From: Paracoccus fistulariae
GTDB lineage: Bacteria; Pseudomonadota; Alphaproteobacteria; Rhodobacterales; Rhodobacteraceae
Length of the DNA: 64,000 nucleotides
Reading direction: 5' to 3'
Assembly (NCBI RefSeq): GCF_028553785.1
Contig: NZ_CP067136.1
Coordinates: forward strand, 2,080,001-2,144,000
Below, piece after piece: positions 43,382 through 53,025 of the stretch. The notes under the pieces were generated by a model, which saw nothing but the letters and a program-made list of their open reading frames with translations, was not told the origin of the DNA and ran no database searches. The first letter of the stretch is position 1. Every line of letters starts with the position of its first letter. Made by a program: the position numbers and the translations under genes.

Positions 43382-43411
43382 AATATAGAACATAAACGGA
43401 ACATTTGCCAA
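43382..43411 (-). promoter_or_regulatory. SOS (LexA) box within the promoter of the radical SAM gene
   Basis: On the - strand the alphaproteobacterial LexA consensus GTTC-N7-GTTC is exact (43388-43402). It fills the 18-base spacer between TTGGCA (-35, 43406-43411) and TATATT (-10, 43382-43387). Only six bases separate the -10 from ATG 43375, so the transcript may be nearly leaderless. LexA bound here would block RNA polymerase directly. Confidence 0.82.
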
Positions 43412-43483
43412 GTCACCATGAGGCTTGATTTCCGCCCGCCCCGCTCACACCTTGGGCGCAAGAGATAACCGACAGGGAAGAAG

Positions 43484-44356
43484 ATGAGCGACGATTACAC
43501 TCCGCCGAAGGTCTGGACATGGGATGCCGCGAATGGCGGCGAATTTGCCAGCATCAACCGTCCGATTGCCGGCCCCACCCATGACAAGGATCTGCCCGTC
43601 GGCAAGCATCCGTTGCAGCTGTATTCGCTGGCCACGCCCAACGGGCAGAAGGTCGCAATCCTTCTGGAAGAGCTGCTGGCCGCAGGCCATCGCGGCGCGG
43701 AATATGACGCCTGGCTGATCCGCATCGGCGATGGCGACCAGTTCGGCAGCGGCTTTGTCGAGGTGAACCCGAACTCCAAGATCCCTGCGCTGATGGACCA
43801 TTCGGTCACCCCGCCGCGGCGGGTCTTTGAGTCCGGATCGATCCTGCTGTATCTGGCCGAGAAATTCGGTGCCTTCCTGCCCAAGGATCCCGCCGCACGA
43901 ACCGAGGCCCTGAACTGGCTGTTCTGGCAGATGGGCTCGGCTCCGTTTCTGGGCGGCGGCTTCGGGCATTTCTTCCACTACGCGCCGGTCAAGATCGAAT
44001 ATGCCATCAACCGCTATGCGATGGAGGTGAAGCGTCAGATGGACGTGCTGGACCGCCACCTGGCCGATCACCGCTTCATGGCGGGCGAGGAATATTCGAT
44101 CGCGGATATGGCGATCTTCCCCTGGTACGGGCGCATGACCACCGGCGGCGTTTATGGCGATGCGGTGACCTTCCTTGACGGGAAAAGCTACAAGAACGTT
44201 GTCCGCTGGAACGACGAAATCGCCGCCCGCCCCGCCGTGCAGCGTGGCATGATGGTGAACCGGACCTCTGGCGAGCCGTCCGAACAACTATGGGAGCGCC
44301 ACGACGCCAGCGATTTCGAACTGCGCACGCAGGACAAGCTGGACGCGCAGGAATGA
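43484..44356 (+). CDS. yghU: Glutathione S-transferase-like disulfide reductase YghU
   Basis: This 290-residue protein of the YghU/Ure2p-like GST branch has a long N-terminal extension (YTPPKVWTWDAANGGEFASINRP), a thioredoxin-like half with LQLYSLATPNGQKVAILLEEL and NPNSKIPAL, and a helical C-terminal half with EEYSIADMAIFPWYG. These proteins bind two glutathiones and reduce disulfides or peroxides in the cytoplasm. AAGAAG precedes the ATG. It is a single-gene unit closed by a strong terminator, and divergent from the radical SAM gene. Confidence 0.92.
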   Translation: MSDDYTPPKVWTWDAANGGEFASINRPIAGPTHDKDLPVGKHPLQLYSLATPNGQKVAILLEELLAAGHRGAEYDAWLIRIGDGDQFGSGFVEVNPNSKIPALMDHSVTPPRRVFESGSILLYLAEKFGAFLPKDPAARTEALNWLFWQMGSAPFLGGGFGHFFHYAPVKIEYAINRYAMEVKRQMDVLDRHLADHRFMAGEEYSIADMAIFPWYGRMTTGGVYGDAVTFLDGKSYKNVVRWNDEIAARPAVQRGMMVNRTSGEPSEQLWERHDASDFELRTQDKLDAQE

Positions 44357-44360
44357 CGAC

Positions 44361-44388
44361 AAGGCCCGGCCCGAAAGCGCCGGGCCTT
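44361..44388 (+). terminator. Terminator after yghU
   Basis: A ten-base stem AAGGCCCGGC/GCCGGGCCTT (44361-44370, 44379-44388) with an eight-base loop is followed by ATCTTA. It begins four bases after the yghU stop and works as an intrinsic terminator despite a weak T-run. Confidence 0.8.
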
Positions 44389-44541
44389 ATCTTACCGGCA
44401 GTTTGCTGGCGTCGGGTTGTTGTGAGATGAAAATGTCCGGTTTGAGGTCAAATTCATTGGTGCTGCTGTTTGCTCGAGTATGCACTTATTGCTACCAGCC
44501 ATCGCGAGTAGACGTAGCCCGCAACATAGAGAACAAAGTTT

Positions 44542-45006
44542 ATGAAGTCAGAAATAAAGTCGCTCAGGCGACTTAATGAGGGCCAGTATTCAAGTATTGG
44601 TAAGACGGTCAGCCTGCTAACCACTATCGAGTACGAGATGTTCCGTACGATATCGGTCCTAGACTGCGTTGGGAGATGTGAAACCGTCAATGCAGCTCGT
44701 GGCACGTTCGATCAACGCAAGAAATTGCTCCGTGAGAAGCTAGAAGGCGATGAACGCTTCAGGGTCGACACACTCAACGATACATTTTTAAAATTAGACA
44801 CAGCTTCGGAACTGAGAGGCCAGTTTGCTCATGGGCTATGGGTTATTGAGGAGGGACAACTAGTCTGTAAGTTCATCAAGAGGCACCAGAGCCGTCACAT
44901 CGCCCTGCAAACGATTCAAATGTCGCCTGATAAATTCAAATTGATCCATAGGAACCTAGAATGCATTCTCATAGAATTGGATGCGATTCAAGAACTGTTG
45001 GGTTAA
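44542..45006 (+). CDS. Hypothetical protein with HEPN-like R-x4-H motif, probable horizontal gene
   Basis: This 154-residue, mainly helical protein has no signal peptide or membrane segment and was not recognised as a named family. ELRGQFAHGLW (near residue 93) contains R-x4-H followed by G-x-W, as in many HEPN-type and related proteins whose members include RNA-cleaving toxins. The gene is clearly AT-richer than its neighbours, with codons such as ATA, TTA and AGG that are rare in this window. The ribosome site is weak. It sits alone between two GC-rich terminator hairpins and no antitoxin partner is visible. The HEPN reading is an inference from one motif. Confidence 0.6.
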   Translation: MKSEIKSLRRLNEGQYSSIGKTVSLLTTIEYEMFRTISVLDCVGRCETVNAARGTFDQRKKLLREKLEGDERFRVDTLNDTFLKLDTASELRGQFAHGLWVIEEGQLVCKFIKRHQSRHIALQTIQMSPDKFKLIHRNLECILIELDAIQELLG

Positions 45007-45107
45007 AGCTGAATTCTTAATCCGTAAGGAACGTTGGCGCAAATGCAGCGAAATGGCGCTTTGTCCGCTAACCCATCCATCTGCCACGACATTTGATCTC
45101 CAAAGAG

Positions 45108-45131
45108 AAGGCCCGGGGAATCCCGGGCCTT
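45108..45131 (-). terminator. Terminator of ilvC
   Basis: A perfect ten-base stem AAGGCCCGGG/CCCGGGCCTT (45108-45117, 45122-45131) with a four-base loop lies 24 bases past the ilvC stop. On the - strand it is followed by a T-rich CTCTTTGG. It resembles the yghU terminator on the other side of the orphan gene. Confidence 0.82.
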
Positions 45132-45154
45132 GGCAGTTCAACCTGTCGCGAAAA

Positions 45155-46225
<1,071 letters not shown>

Positions 46226-46237
46226 TCAGGGATGTTC

Positions 46238-46302
46238 AATTTTCGCATAATCTGCGATAGTTGTGAGGTAATCATGCTCATTTGGTAAGTTATGCGAAAA
46301 TT
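46238..46302. promoter_or_regulatory. Long inverted repeat between ilvC and the lrp pair
   Basis: A perfect 13-base inverted repeat (AATTTTCGCATAA at 46238-46250, TTATGCGAAAATT at 46290-46302) has centres 52 bases apart, about five helical turns. That fits wrapping by an Lrp-type octamer. The right arm ends two bases before the first lrp ATG, so the site should govern both that gene and ilvC. Confidence 0.72.
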
Positions 46303-46304
46303 CC

Positions 46305-46760
46305 ATGCCTGATACGACCGACCGGCGCATATTGCGCCATCTTCTTGCGGATCCCGACGCGCCCAATGCGGAACTGGCAGAGCGCGCGGGCGTCACGCCT
46401 GCAAGCCTGTGGCGGCGGTTGGAGAAACTGCGCGACAGCGGCGTGATCACCGCCATCCAGAACCAGATCGACTGGCGCGCCCTTGGCTGGGAGGTGCAGG
46501 TCAGCCTGCGCTTTACCCTGGACAAGACCGAACCGCGGGCCTTTGACGAATTCATCGCCGCCGCGCGCAAAGTGCCCGAGGTGACGGAAATCCAGACCTT
46601 TCTGGGCAGCGTCGATCTGCGCCTGTCGGTGATCGCACGCGATATGGCGCATTGGCAGCAGGTCTATCGCGACCGCATCCTGACGCTGCCCCATGTCTCG
46701 GACAGCGACGCGCTGATGCTGGTCTCGACGATCAAGGACAGCCAGGAGATGGCGTTGTGA
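46305..46760 (+). CDS. Lrp/AsnC family regulator (first of a tandem pair)
   Basis: This 151-residue protein has an AsnC-type HTH (APNAELAERAGVTPASLWRRLEKLRD) and a C-terminal RAM domain (VTEIQTFLGSVDLRLSVIARD). Such proteins sense an amino acid and wrap DNA. It begins directly after the right arm of a 13-base inverted repeat, is divergent from ilvC, and its stop overlaps the next lrp start (GTGA). The pair may form hetero-oligomers. Confidence 0.9.
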   Translation: MPDTTDRRILRHLLADPDAPNAELAERAGVTPASLWRRLEKLRDSGVITAIQNQIDWRALGWEVQVSLRFTLDKTEPRAFDEFIAAARKVPEVTEIQTFLGSVDLRLSVIARDMAHWQQVYRDRILTLPHVSDSDALMLVSTIKDSQEMAL

Positions 46761-47224
46761 GCGCCGGGCTGGACAGCACGGATATGGAAATCCTGCGGAT
46801 CCTCTCCGCAGATGCCACGAAAAGCGCGGCCGAGATTGGCCGCATGGTCGGGATCGGTCAGTCGGCGGCATGGCGCCGCATCCGCAAACTGACCGAGGCA
46901 GGCATATTGGGTCGCAGGCGCATCCTGATCGACAATGCCGCCCTTGGCTTTGGCGTCACCGTCTTCCTTGGCATCCGGCTGGCCGCGAAGGGCCGGACCA
47001 GCCTTGAGGATTTCGAACGCGCCGTGACCGCCATCCCCGAAGTTCAGACGGTGCAGCATGTGCTTGGCCAGTTCGACTACCGGCTGCGCATCATTGCCCG
47101 CGATATCAGCGATTTCGAGCGTATCCTGCGCCGTCGCATCATGACGCTGCCGGGCGTCGGTCAGGTCGAGGCCAATGTGATGCTGTCCGAAGAACGCCTG
47201 CCCGGTCCCCTGGGCACGCTTTAG
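46757..47224 (+). CDS. Lrp/AsnC family regulator (second of a tandem pair)
   Basis: This 155-residue Lrp protein has an HTH around AAEIGRMVGIGQSAAWRRIRKL and a RAM domain with VQTVQHVLGQFDYRLRIIARD. The start is GTG 46757, overlapping the stop of the first regulator. An ATG further upstream at 46652 lies inside that gene and lacks homology. Its HTH recognition helix (GQSAAWRRIRK) resembles that of its partner (TPASLWRRLEK), suggesting they may recognise similar DNA. Likely target: ilvC and the pair itself. Confidence 0.9.
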   Translation: MSAGLDSTDMEILRILSADATKSAAEIGRMVGIGQSAAWRRIRKLTEAGILGRRRILIDNAALGFGVTVFLGIRLAAKGRTSLEDFERAVTAIPEVQTVQHVLGQFDYRLRIIARDISDFERILRRRIMTLPGVGQVEANVMLSEERLPGPLGTL

Positions 47225-47338
47225 CCGATCGGCGCAATCTGCGACGCCCTGACGCGCAGGCATTGGCGGCACGGGTTGATATGCAGGCGCGGGCCTGTCC
47301 TTATGTGATCGAAACAGTTCAGTTGAAGAGAGGGCGAA

Positions 47339-47791
47339 ATGCGCGAACGCAGCCTGGGAAAGACGTTGAAAAACCTTGTTCTGGCCTTGCTGAACGCCAC
47401 GCTGATCCTGCTGGCGGTCTGTCTGTGGCTGGGGCTGCGGATCGCCAGCGAGGTCAGGGCCGTCAGCGACAATCTGCATGTGAACCTGACGCAATTGCAG
47501 CCCTTGCAGAATGGCGTCACCTCGGTGACCAGTGAAATCGCCGGGCTGCGTGCGGATCTGGCGGCGATTTCGGAACGTGACGTGATCGCGCCAGAGACCG
47601 TGGCAAAGCTGCGCGACAAGGCCGGGCAGCTTGATACGCGGCTGACCAACCTGTCGCAGATGGCCGATCAGCTTGTCGCCGATCCGGGCATTCTGGCCGA
47701 ACGCGCGGCCAGCGCCGCCATCACCAGCCTTGGAAACGAGGCGCAGGAGCTGCTTGGCTGTCGCCGCAGCGCCGATGCGCCCTCGTCTTAG
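47339..47791 (+). CDS. Hypothetical membrane-anchored protein
   Basis: This 150-residue protein has one N-terminal membrane segment (LVLALLNATLILLAVCLWLGL, residues about 13-33). A mostly helical domain follows, with heptad-like spacing (VTSVTSEIAGLRADLAAISE and LRDKAGQLDTRLTNLSQMADQL) that probably forms a coiled coil in the periplasm. AGAGAGGG precedes the ATG. No family was recognised. It stands between the lrp pair and the convergent ilvD. Confidence 0.75.
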   Translation: MRERSLGKTLKNLVLALLNATLILLAVCLWLGLRIASEVRAVSDNLHVNLTQLQPLQNGVTSVTSEIAGLRADLAAISERDVIAPETVAKLRDKAGQLDTRLTNLSQMADQLVADPGILAERAASAAITSLGNEAQELLGCRRSADAPSS

Positions 47792-47797
47792 GTCAGA

Positions 47798-49636
47798 TCA
47801 CTCGGGCACGACCCGGACCGCGCCCTTGGCCGCGCTGGTGGTCAGCGCGGCATAGGCCCGCAGCGCCGTGGTGATCTTGCGCTGACGCGGCTTCACGGGC
47901 TTCCAGCCTTCGGCATCGCGCGTTTCACGACGGGCGGCCAGTTCAGCATCATCCACGGCCAGGTGAATCACCCGGTTCGGAATGTCGATCTGGATCAGAT
48001 CGCCCTGCTCGACCAGTCCGATGGTGCCGCCCTCGGCCGCCTCGGGCGAGACATGGCCGATGGACAGACCCGATGAACCGCCCGAGAAACGACCATCCGT
48101 CACCAGCGCGCAATCCTTGCCCAGACCTTTCGATTTCAGATAGCTGGTCGGATACAGCATTTCCTGCATCCCCGGCCCGCCGCGCGGTCCCTCGTAGCGG
48201 ATCAGCACGACCTCGCCCGCCTTGACCTTGCCGGTCAGGATGCCCGACACCGCGTCATCCTGGCTTTCAAAGATATGCGCCGGGCCCTCGAATTTCAGGA
48301 TCGATTCATCGACGCCTGCGGTTTTGACGATACAGCCATCCTCGGCCAGATTGCCGTAAAGCACGGCCAGACCGCCATCCTTGGAAAAGGCATGTTCGGC
48401 ATCGCGGATCACGCCCGCAGCGCGGTCCGTATCGACATCGTCATAGCGGCGATCCTGCGAGAATGCGGTCTGCGTCGGCACGCCACCCGGCGCCGCGCGG
48501 TAGAAATCATGGACCGAGGCCGCATCGGTGCGCATCACGTCCCAGCGGTCCAGCGCCTCGGCCAGCGTGCCGGAATGGACGTTGCCGACGCTGGTATCCA
48601 GCAGACCGGCGCGGTCCAGTTCACCCAGAATCGCCATGATCCCACCTGCGCGGTGGACATCCTCCATATGGACATCGCTTTTGGCCGGGGCGACCTTGCA
48701 CAGCACCGGCACCTTGCGCGACAGCTTGTCGATATCGGACATGGTGAAATCTACCTGCCCCTCATAGGCCGCAGCCAGCAGGTGCAGCACGGTGTTGGTC
48801 GAACCGCCCATGGCGATATCCAGCGTCATCGCGTTCTTGAACGCCTCGAAACTGGCGATAGAACGCGGCAGGACGCTGGCATCGTCGCCTTCGTAATAGC
48901 GACGCGCCAGATCGACGACCAGATGCCCCGCCTCGACGAACAGCCGCTTGCGGTCCGCATGGGTCGCGAGGGTCGAGCCATTGCCGGGCAGCGACAGACC
49001 AAGCGCCTCGGTCAGGCAGTTCATCGAATTGGCCGTGAACATGCCCGAACAGGACCCGCAGGTCGGACAGGCCGAACGCTCGATCGCCTGCACATCGGCG
49101 TCCGAGACATTGTCATCGGCCGCCGCGACCATGGCATCGACCAGATCCAGCGCCTTGACCTTGCCATCTTCCAGCACGACCTTGCCGGCCTCCATCGGTC
49201 CGCCCGAGACGAAAACGACCGGAATATTCAGACGCAGCGCCGCCATCAGCATGCCGGGGGTGATCTTGTCGCAATTGCTGATGCAGACCATCGCATCGGC
49301 GCAATGGGCGTTGACCATATATTCCACCGAATCCGCGATCACCTCACGCGAGGGCAGCGAATACAGCATGCCGTCATGGCCCATCGCAATGCCGTCATCC
49401 ACGGCGATGGTGTTGAACTCCTTGGCGATCCCGCCCGCTGCTTCGACCTCGCGCGCGACCAGCTGGCCCAGATCCTTCAGATGGACATGGCCCGGCACGA
49501 ATTGGGTGAAGCTGTTCACGATGGCAATGATCGGCTTGCCGAAATCGCTGTCCTTCACACCGGTCGCCCGCCACAATCCGCGTGCGCCCGCCATGTTGCG
49601 GCCGTGGGTGGTGGTGCGTGAACGATATGCAGGCAT
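47798..49636 (-). CDS. ilvD: Dihydroxy-acid dehydratase
   Basis: This 612-residue IlvD/Edd family enzyme dehydrates dihydroxy acids to the 2-keto acids of valine and isoleucine, using an iron-sulfur cluster and Mg2+. C122-D123-K124 ([10 protein letters not shown]) and the cysteines in [12 protein letters not shown] (C190, C193, C196) mark the cluster region. Length matches the long bacterial IlvD form. The gene is a single unit ending six bases from the convergent membrane-anchored protein gene. Confidence 0.97.
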   Translation of the reverse strand: MPAYRSRTTTHGRNMAGARGLWRATGVKDSDFGKPIIAIVNSFTQFVPGHVHLKDLGQLVAREVEAAGGIAKEFNTIAVDDGIAMGHDGMLYSLPSREVIADSVEYMVNAHCADAMVCISNCDKITPGMLMAALRLNIPVVFVSGGPMEAGKVVLEDGKVKALDLVDAMVAAADDNVSDADVQAIERSACPTCGSCSGMFTANSMNCLTEALGLSLPGNGSTLATHADRKRLFVEAGHLVVDLARRYYEGDDASVLPRSIASFEAFKNAMTLDIAMGGSTNTVLHLLAAAYEGQVDFTMSDIDKLSRKVPVLCKVAPAKSDVHMEDVHRAGGIMAILGELDRAGLLDTSVGNVHSGTLAEALDRWDVMRTDAASVHDFYRAAPGGVPTQTAFSQDRRYDDVDTDRAAGVIRDAEHAFSKDGGLAVLYGNLAEDGCIVKTAGVDESILKFEGPAHIFESQDDAVSGILTGKVKAGEVVLIRYEGPRGGPGMQEMLYPTSYLKSKGLGKDCALVTDGRFSGGSSGLSIGHVSPEAAEGGTIGLVEQGDLIQIDIPNRVIHLAVDDAELAARRETRDAEGWKPVKPRQRKITTALRAYAALTTSAAKGAVRVVPE

Positions 49637-49766
49637 TGGCTCGACTCCTTTGGCTGGGCGCGGTTTACCATCCTTAGGAAGGGAAGGAAATTGCTGTCGG
49701 CGCCGGTTTCAAGATGTTTTCATGCCGCAGAGGGGTGGTTTTCGGTCAGAAGCACCCGGAATCCGG

Positions 49767-50081
49767 TCACGAGGCCAGCTTCATCGCCACAATCCCGGCC
49801 AGAATCAGCCCCGCCGCGACCAGCCGCCCCATCGTCACCGGCTCACCAAACAGCACCACGCCGACGATAAAGGCGCCGACCGCGCCGATCCCGGTCCAGA
49901 CCATATAGGACGTGCCCAGCGGCAGGCTGCGCATCGCGATGGCCAGCAGCCAGAAAGAGGCCACCATGCCGACCAGCATGATCCCGGTCGGCAGGATCCG
50001 GGTAAACCCCTGCGATTGCTTCATGGCGGTCGCCCAGACGATTTCCAGCAGACCGGCGGCGATAAGGGTGATCCAGGGCAT
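49767..50081 (-). CDS. gdx: Guanidinium exporter of the SMR family (SugE/Gdx)
   Basis: This 104-residue, four-helix small multidrug resistance protein has the essential Glu in LLEIVWATAMKQSQGFTR (E13), with the K and GFTR features that separate SugE/Gdx from EmrE-type drug pumps, and VASFWLL in helix 2. Gdx proteins export guanidinium in exchange for protons as antiparallel dimers. ATG 50081 follows AGAAGG; in-frame starts up to 50339 would translate through the riboswitch. The riboswitch upstream strongly supports the guanidinium role. Confidence 0.93.
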   Translation of the reverse strand: MPWITLIAAGLLEIVWATAMKQSQGFTRILPTGIMLVGMVASFWLLAIAMRSLPLGTSYMVWTGIGAVGAFIVGVVLFGEPVTMGRLVAAGLILAGIVAMKLAS

Positions 50082-50101
50082 GACAGACCTTCTTGGCTTT
50101 G

Positions 50102-50146
50102 CCGGGTCGTCCCGGCTGCGTGACCCATGATGGGGAGGTCGTCCTC
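50102..50146 (-). promoter_or_regulatory. Guanidine-II (mini-ykkC) riboswitch
   Basis: On the - strand two small hairpins each present the loop ACGA: GAGG-ACGA-CCTC (50135-50146) and CCGGG-ACGA-CCCGG (50102-50115), joined by a 19-base linker. Paired hairpins with ACGR loops define guanidine-II riboswitches, which bind guanidine by loop-loop docking. The second hairpin ends about 20 bases before the gdx ATG and close to its ribosome site (50088-50093), so control of translation start is likely. Confidence 0.9.
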
Positions 50147-50154
50147 TGCCCGGT

Positions 50155-50182
50155 AAAATAGGGACGCCATCACGAAAGGCAA
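50155..50182 (-). promoter_or_regulatory. Promoter of the guanidine riboswitch / gdx transcript
   Basis: TTGCCT (-35, 50177-50182), a 16-base spacer and TATTTT (-10, 50155-50160) on the - strand place the transcript start just upstream of the first riboswitch hairpin. Confidence 0.55.
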
Positions 50183-50327
50183 GCGCCGGCGCTTTGTGAC
50201 GTGGCTGACATGATCCCCAACACATCACCAGACAGCGCTTTGCAACTTTCGGCGGTGGCGGCCCGTAGAGTCTGATGGGCGCGCAGAGGTGACGCCCACT
50301 CGGATCGACATTTGAATGGAGGTTGGA

Positions 50328-50852
50328 ATGAGAAAGCATTTTGCAATCGGCGCGGCTGCACTGGCGCTGTCGGCGACGTCGGTATTGGCCGAAGACTGGT
50401 CAGGGTTCTATGCCGGTATCGGGATTGGCAATCTGGAGGTGGATACAAGCGTTCCCGGCATCAAGGAGAATGACACCGCTTACGGCATCCATGCCGGATA
50501 CCGGATGGATGCCGGGGATTGGGTTGTCGGCGGCGAATTCGAGCATGACTGGACCAATCTCGATCTGGTTCCCGGGGCGATCTCTGTCGACCGCGTGATG
50601 CGCCTGAAGGCCACGCTGGGCTATGATCTTGGGCCGGCCCTGGTCTATCTGGCCGCCGGTACGGCCAATGTGGATGTCGATGGCCTTGGTGACGATTGGG
50701 GCGGCTTCTACGGCATCGGCGCGGCCTATGCCGTCAGCGACCGGGCCAATGTCAGCCTGGAACTGTTGGAGCATAACTTCAACGATATCGGCGGCTCTGG
50801 CATCGATGCCGACGCCTGGAGCGCCGGGCTGCGCGCCTCCTGGCGGTTCTGA
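50328..50852 (+). CDS. Outer membrane beta-barrel protein
   Basis: This 174-residue protein has a signal peptide (AIGAAALALSATSVLA, cleaved before EDWSGFY) and the alternating pattern of an eight-stranded OmpA/OprG-like barrel. The strands include WVVGGEFEHDWTNLDL and ending AWSAGLRASWRF, with the C-terminal aromatic needed for barrel insertion. GGAGG stands before the ATG at 50328; an in-frame ATG at 50316 lies before that site. Related proteins serve as surface antigens or small porins; the specific role is unknown. Confidence 0.87.
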   Translation: MRKHFAIGAAALALSATSVLAEDWSGFYAGIGIGNLEVDTSVPGIKENDTAYGIHAGYRMDAGDWVVGGEFEHDWTNLDLVPGAISVDRVMRLKATLGYDLGPALVYLAAGTANVDVDGLGDDWGGFYGIGAAYAVSDRANVSLELLEHNFNDIGGSGIDADAWSAGLRASWRF

Positions 50853-50949
50853 GCCCCGTGCTGTCGGCTAAATAGGGCTGAAAGCCTTGTATCGGCAAGG
50901 CCGTGGACCGCAGACCCCGCGCCCACAGCCTTGCCATCACGCGGACCGA

Positions 50950-51594
50950 TTACAGCGTCAGCCGCATCCGGGTGGCTGCGGAAAAGCCAAGCAGCGGTTG
51001 CAGAAAGGACGTGCTTTCGGTGCCCCTGGCCACAAAGCCCAGCCGCTCGTACAGGGCGCGGGCACGCGGATTGCTGTCAATCACATCCAGCGTGATATGG
51101 GCATAGCCCTGCGCACGGGCATGGGCGAAAAGCGCCTGAAACAATGCCGCCCCCACGCCTTTGCCGCGCGCATCGGCACGAACGCAAATGCCATCCATCT
51201 GCAAGCTGTCGCCGGGCGCTGATCGTTCCAGCATGGCCAGCGGAACCAGCCGCCACAACGCGCCAATCCCATAGTGCCGGAACAGATCCGCGATCCCGGC
51301 CTGCGAAAAGCCCGTCCCGTCAGTCTGGAAGGCCGCGATGCCAAGCAGGTCATCCCCGTCCAACGCCGCAAGGACCGAAGGCGGGTGCACCGTCTGGGCA
51401 AAGAAGGCCACGCCGCGCGGCGCCGGGCCAAGCAGCTTGCCCAGCTTGGCGCCAAATGCCTCCCAATACAGTTCCGCCGCCGCCTGCCGCATCGACGGGG
51501 GCAGGCCATGTTCGATCCTCAGCATGACACCGATATAGGCGCATTCCCACGCGCGCCCAAAGCAATAGAGCGTTTCGGGTTCAGGTTGATACAT
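50950..51594 (-). CDS. GNAT family N-acetyltransferase
   Basis: The protein is up to 214 residues, with the acetyl-CoA motif VRADARGKGVGAALFQALFAHA near 138-159 and the late motif LDVIDSNPRARALYERLGF. The first 23 residues (to VMLRIEHG) lie outside the domain, so ATG 51525 is an alternative start. It would transfer an acetyl group from acetyl-CoA to an unidentified amine. It stands alone, with no neighbour that suggests its substrate. Confidence 0.85.
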   Translation of the reverse strand: MYQPEPETLYCFGRAWECAYIGVMLRIEHGLPPSMRQAAAELYWEAFGAKLGKLLGPAPRGVAFFAQTVHPPSVLAALDGDDLLGIAAFQTDGTGFSQAGIADLFRHYGIGALWRLVPLAMLERSAPGDSLQMDGICVRADARGKGVGAALFQALFAHARAQGYAHITLDVIDSNPRARALYERLGFVARGTESTSFLQPLLGFSAATRMRLTL

Positions 51595-51747
51595 ATCCGC
51601 TCAGCCTGCCTGTCGCGCCAGCGGCAGGCACGCGTCCGCCCGCCCCACGGCGGGCGCGTTCCGCGCCCACCCGGGCAGACGCTCAACGCGAAGCGAGACT
51701 GTTTCGACATTAAGCCCAAAGCAATAGTACTGCGGCCGCCAAAGGCG

Positions 51748-52947
51748 TCAGCGCAGCCCCAGACCTGCCCGCATCATCAGCCGTCGCACCGGCGCCACGC
51801 CATACAGCCCGCCCAGCGCCGCCGCCCGCAGATCGCGCAAGGGTCGCAAGGAGGCCTGGCTGGCACGGTTCAGCGCATCGATGCCCAGCAGGCGGGCATA
51901 GGCGTCGGGGCGGCGCTTGCGGTTATAGTCGGCCAGCGCCGCCGCATTGCCGGGATCATTGCGATTCAGCTCGATCAGCGCGGCCAGATCGGCCAGGCTC
52001 ATGTTCAGACCCTGCGCGCCAATGGGTGGCAGGACATGGGCGGCCTCGGCGATCAGAGCGGTGCGCGGGCCGATGAAACTGTCGGCGATCTGGCTGATGA
52101 TCGGCCATTGGCTCAGCCGCGTCGCGGGTGTCAGATGGCCCAGAATTCCTGCCGAGCGCTCGTTCAGGGCAGCCTCGAATTCCTCGGGCGGCAGGGCGGC
52201 CAGCCGGGCGACCTCGGGGCCGCTTTCCATCCAGACCACGGCCGAACCGGGCCGCCCGTCGCGATCAGGCAGCGGCACCAGCGTGAACGGCCCGCCCGAG
52301 CGGTGGATCTCGGTCGAGACATTCTCATGCGGCAGATCATGGGTGACGGCAAAGGCCAGCGCCTTCTGGCCATAGCGGAAGGTGCGCACCCCGATCCCCA
52401 GCGCCTGCCGCACCGGCGAATTGCGCCCATCCGCACCGATCAACAGCCGCGCCCGGACCTGCCGCCCATCCGACAGCGTGACCAGGGCGGCCTCATCCCG
52501 CGCGACCACCTGCGCGGTGGCCAGACCGGGCTGAAAGCGCACCGTCTGCAATTGCGTCAGCCGGGACGAGATCTCTCGCCGCAGCAGCCAGTTGGGCAGG
52601 TTCCAGCCAAAGGGCTGATCGCCGATCTCTGCCGCGTCGAAATCGCGGATCAGGCGTGCGGCGGGCTGCGCCCCGCCCGCATCCACGATCCGCATGACCT
52701 GCAAGGGCGTGGCATGGGGCGACAGACGCTCCCACAATCCGATCTGGCCCAGCAGCGAGACCGAGGGCGTCAGAAAGGCGGTGCTGCGCAGATCGGCGCC
52801 CTCGGCGCCTTCCTCGGTCACCGGGGGCGCGGGATCGACGCAGAGCACGCTATGCCCCTCGGCACCGAAGGCCGCCGCGGCGATCAGCCCGGCAATCCCC
52901 CCGCCCGAGATCAGAACATCGACCTGTTCAAAGCTGCTATCCGTCAT
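51748..52947 (-). CDS. UbiH/UbiF/COQ6-family FAD monooxygenase
   Basis: This flavoprotein of about 399 residues has the N-terminal dinucleotide motif ISGGGIAGLIAAAAFGAEG, the DG motif in LLIGADGRNSPVRQ, and the late FAD motif in ALIAEAAHVLPPIGAQGLN followed by LADLAAL. These mark the hydroxylases of ubiquinone synthesis. ATG 52947 is chosen (AGGATGG nearby); ATG 52956 is equally possible and an in-frame start at 53013 seems too long. Which ring carbon it hydroxylates cannot be told without comparison to its paralogues. Confidence 0.88.
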   Translation of the reverse strand: MTDSSFEQVDVLISGGGIAGLIAAAAFGAEGHSVLCVDPAPPVTEEGAEGADLRSTAFLTPSVSLLGQIGLWERLSPHATPLQVMRIVDAGGAQPAARLIRDFDAAEIGDQPFGWNLPNWLLRREISSRLTQLQTVRFQPGLATAQVVARDEAALVTLSDGRQVRARLLIGADGRNSPVRQALGIGVRTFRYGQKALAFAVTHDLPHENVSTEIHRSGGPFTLVPLPDRDGRPGSAVVWMESGPEVARLAALPPEEFEAALNERSAGILGHLTPATRLSQWPIISQIADSFIGPRTALIAEAAHVLPPIGAQGLNMSLADLAALIELNRNDPGNAAALADYNRKRRPDAYARLLGIDALNRASQASLRPLRDLRAAALGGLYGVAPVRRLMMRAGLGLR

Positions 52948-53025
52948 CGCGGCCATCCTGATTGCATCGCGCCGATCATGCCCCGAACGCACGGCCAAGG
53001 CCAGAGCACGCAAGGTCGCAGGCCA

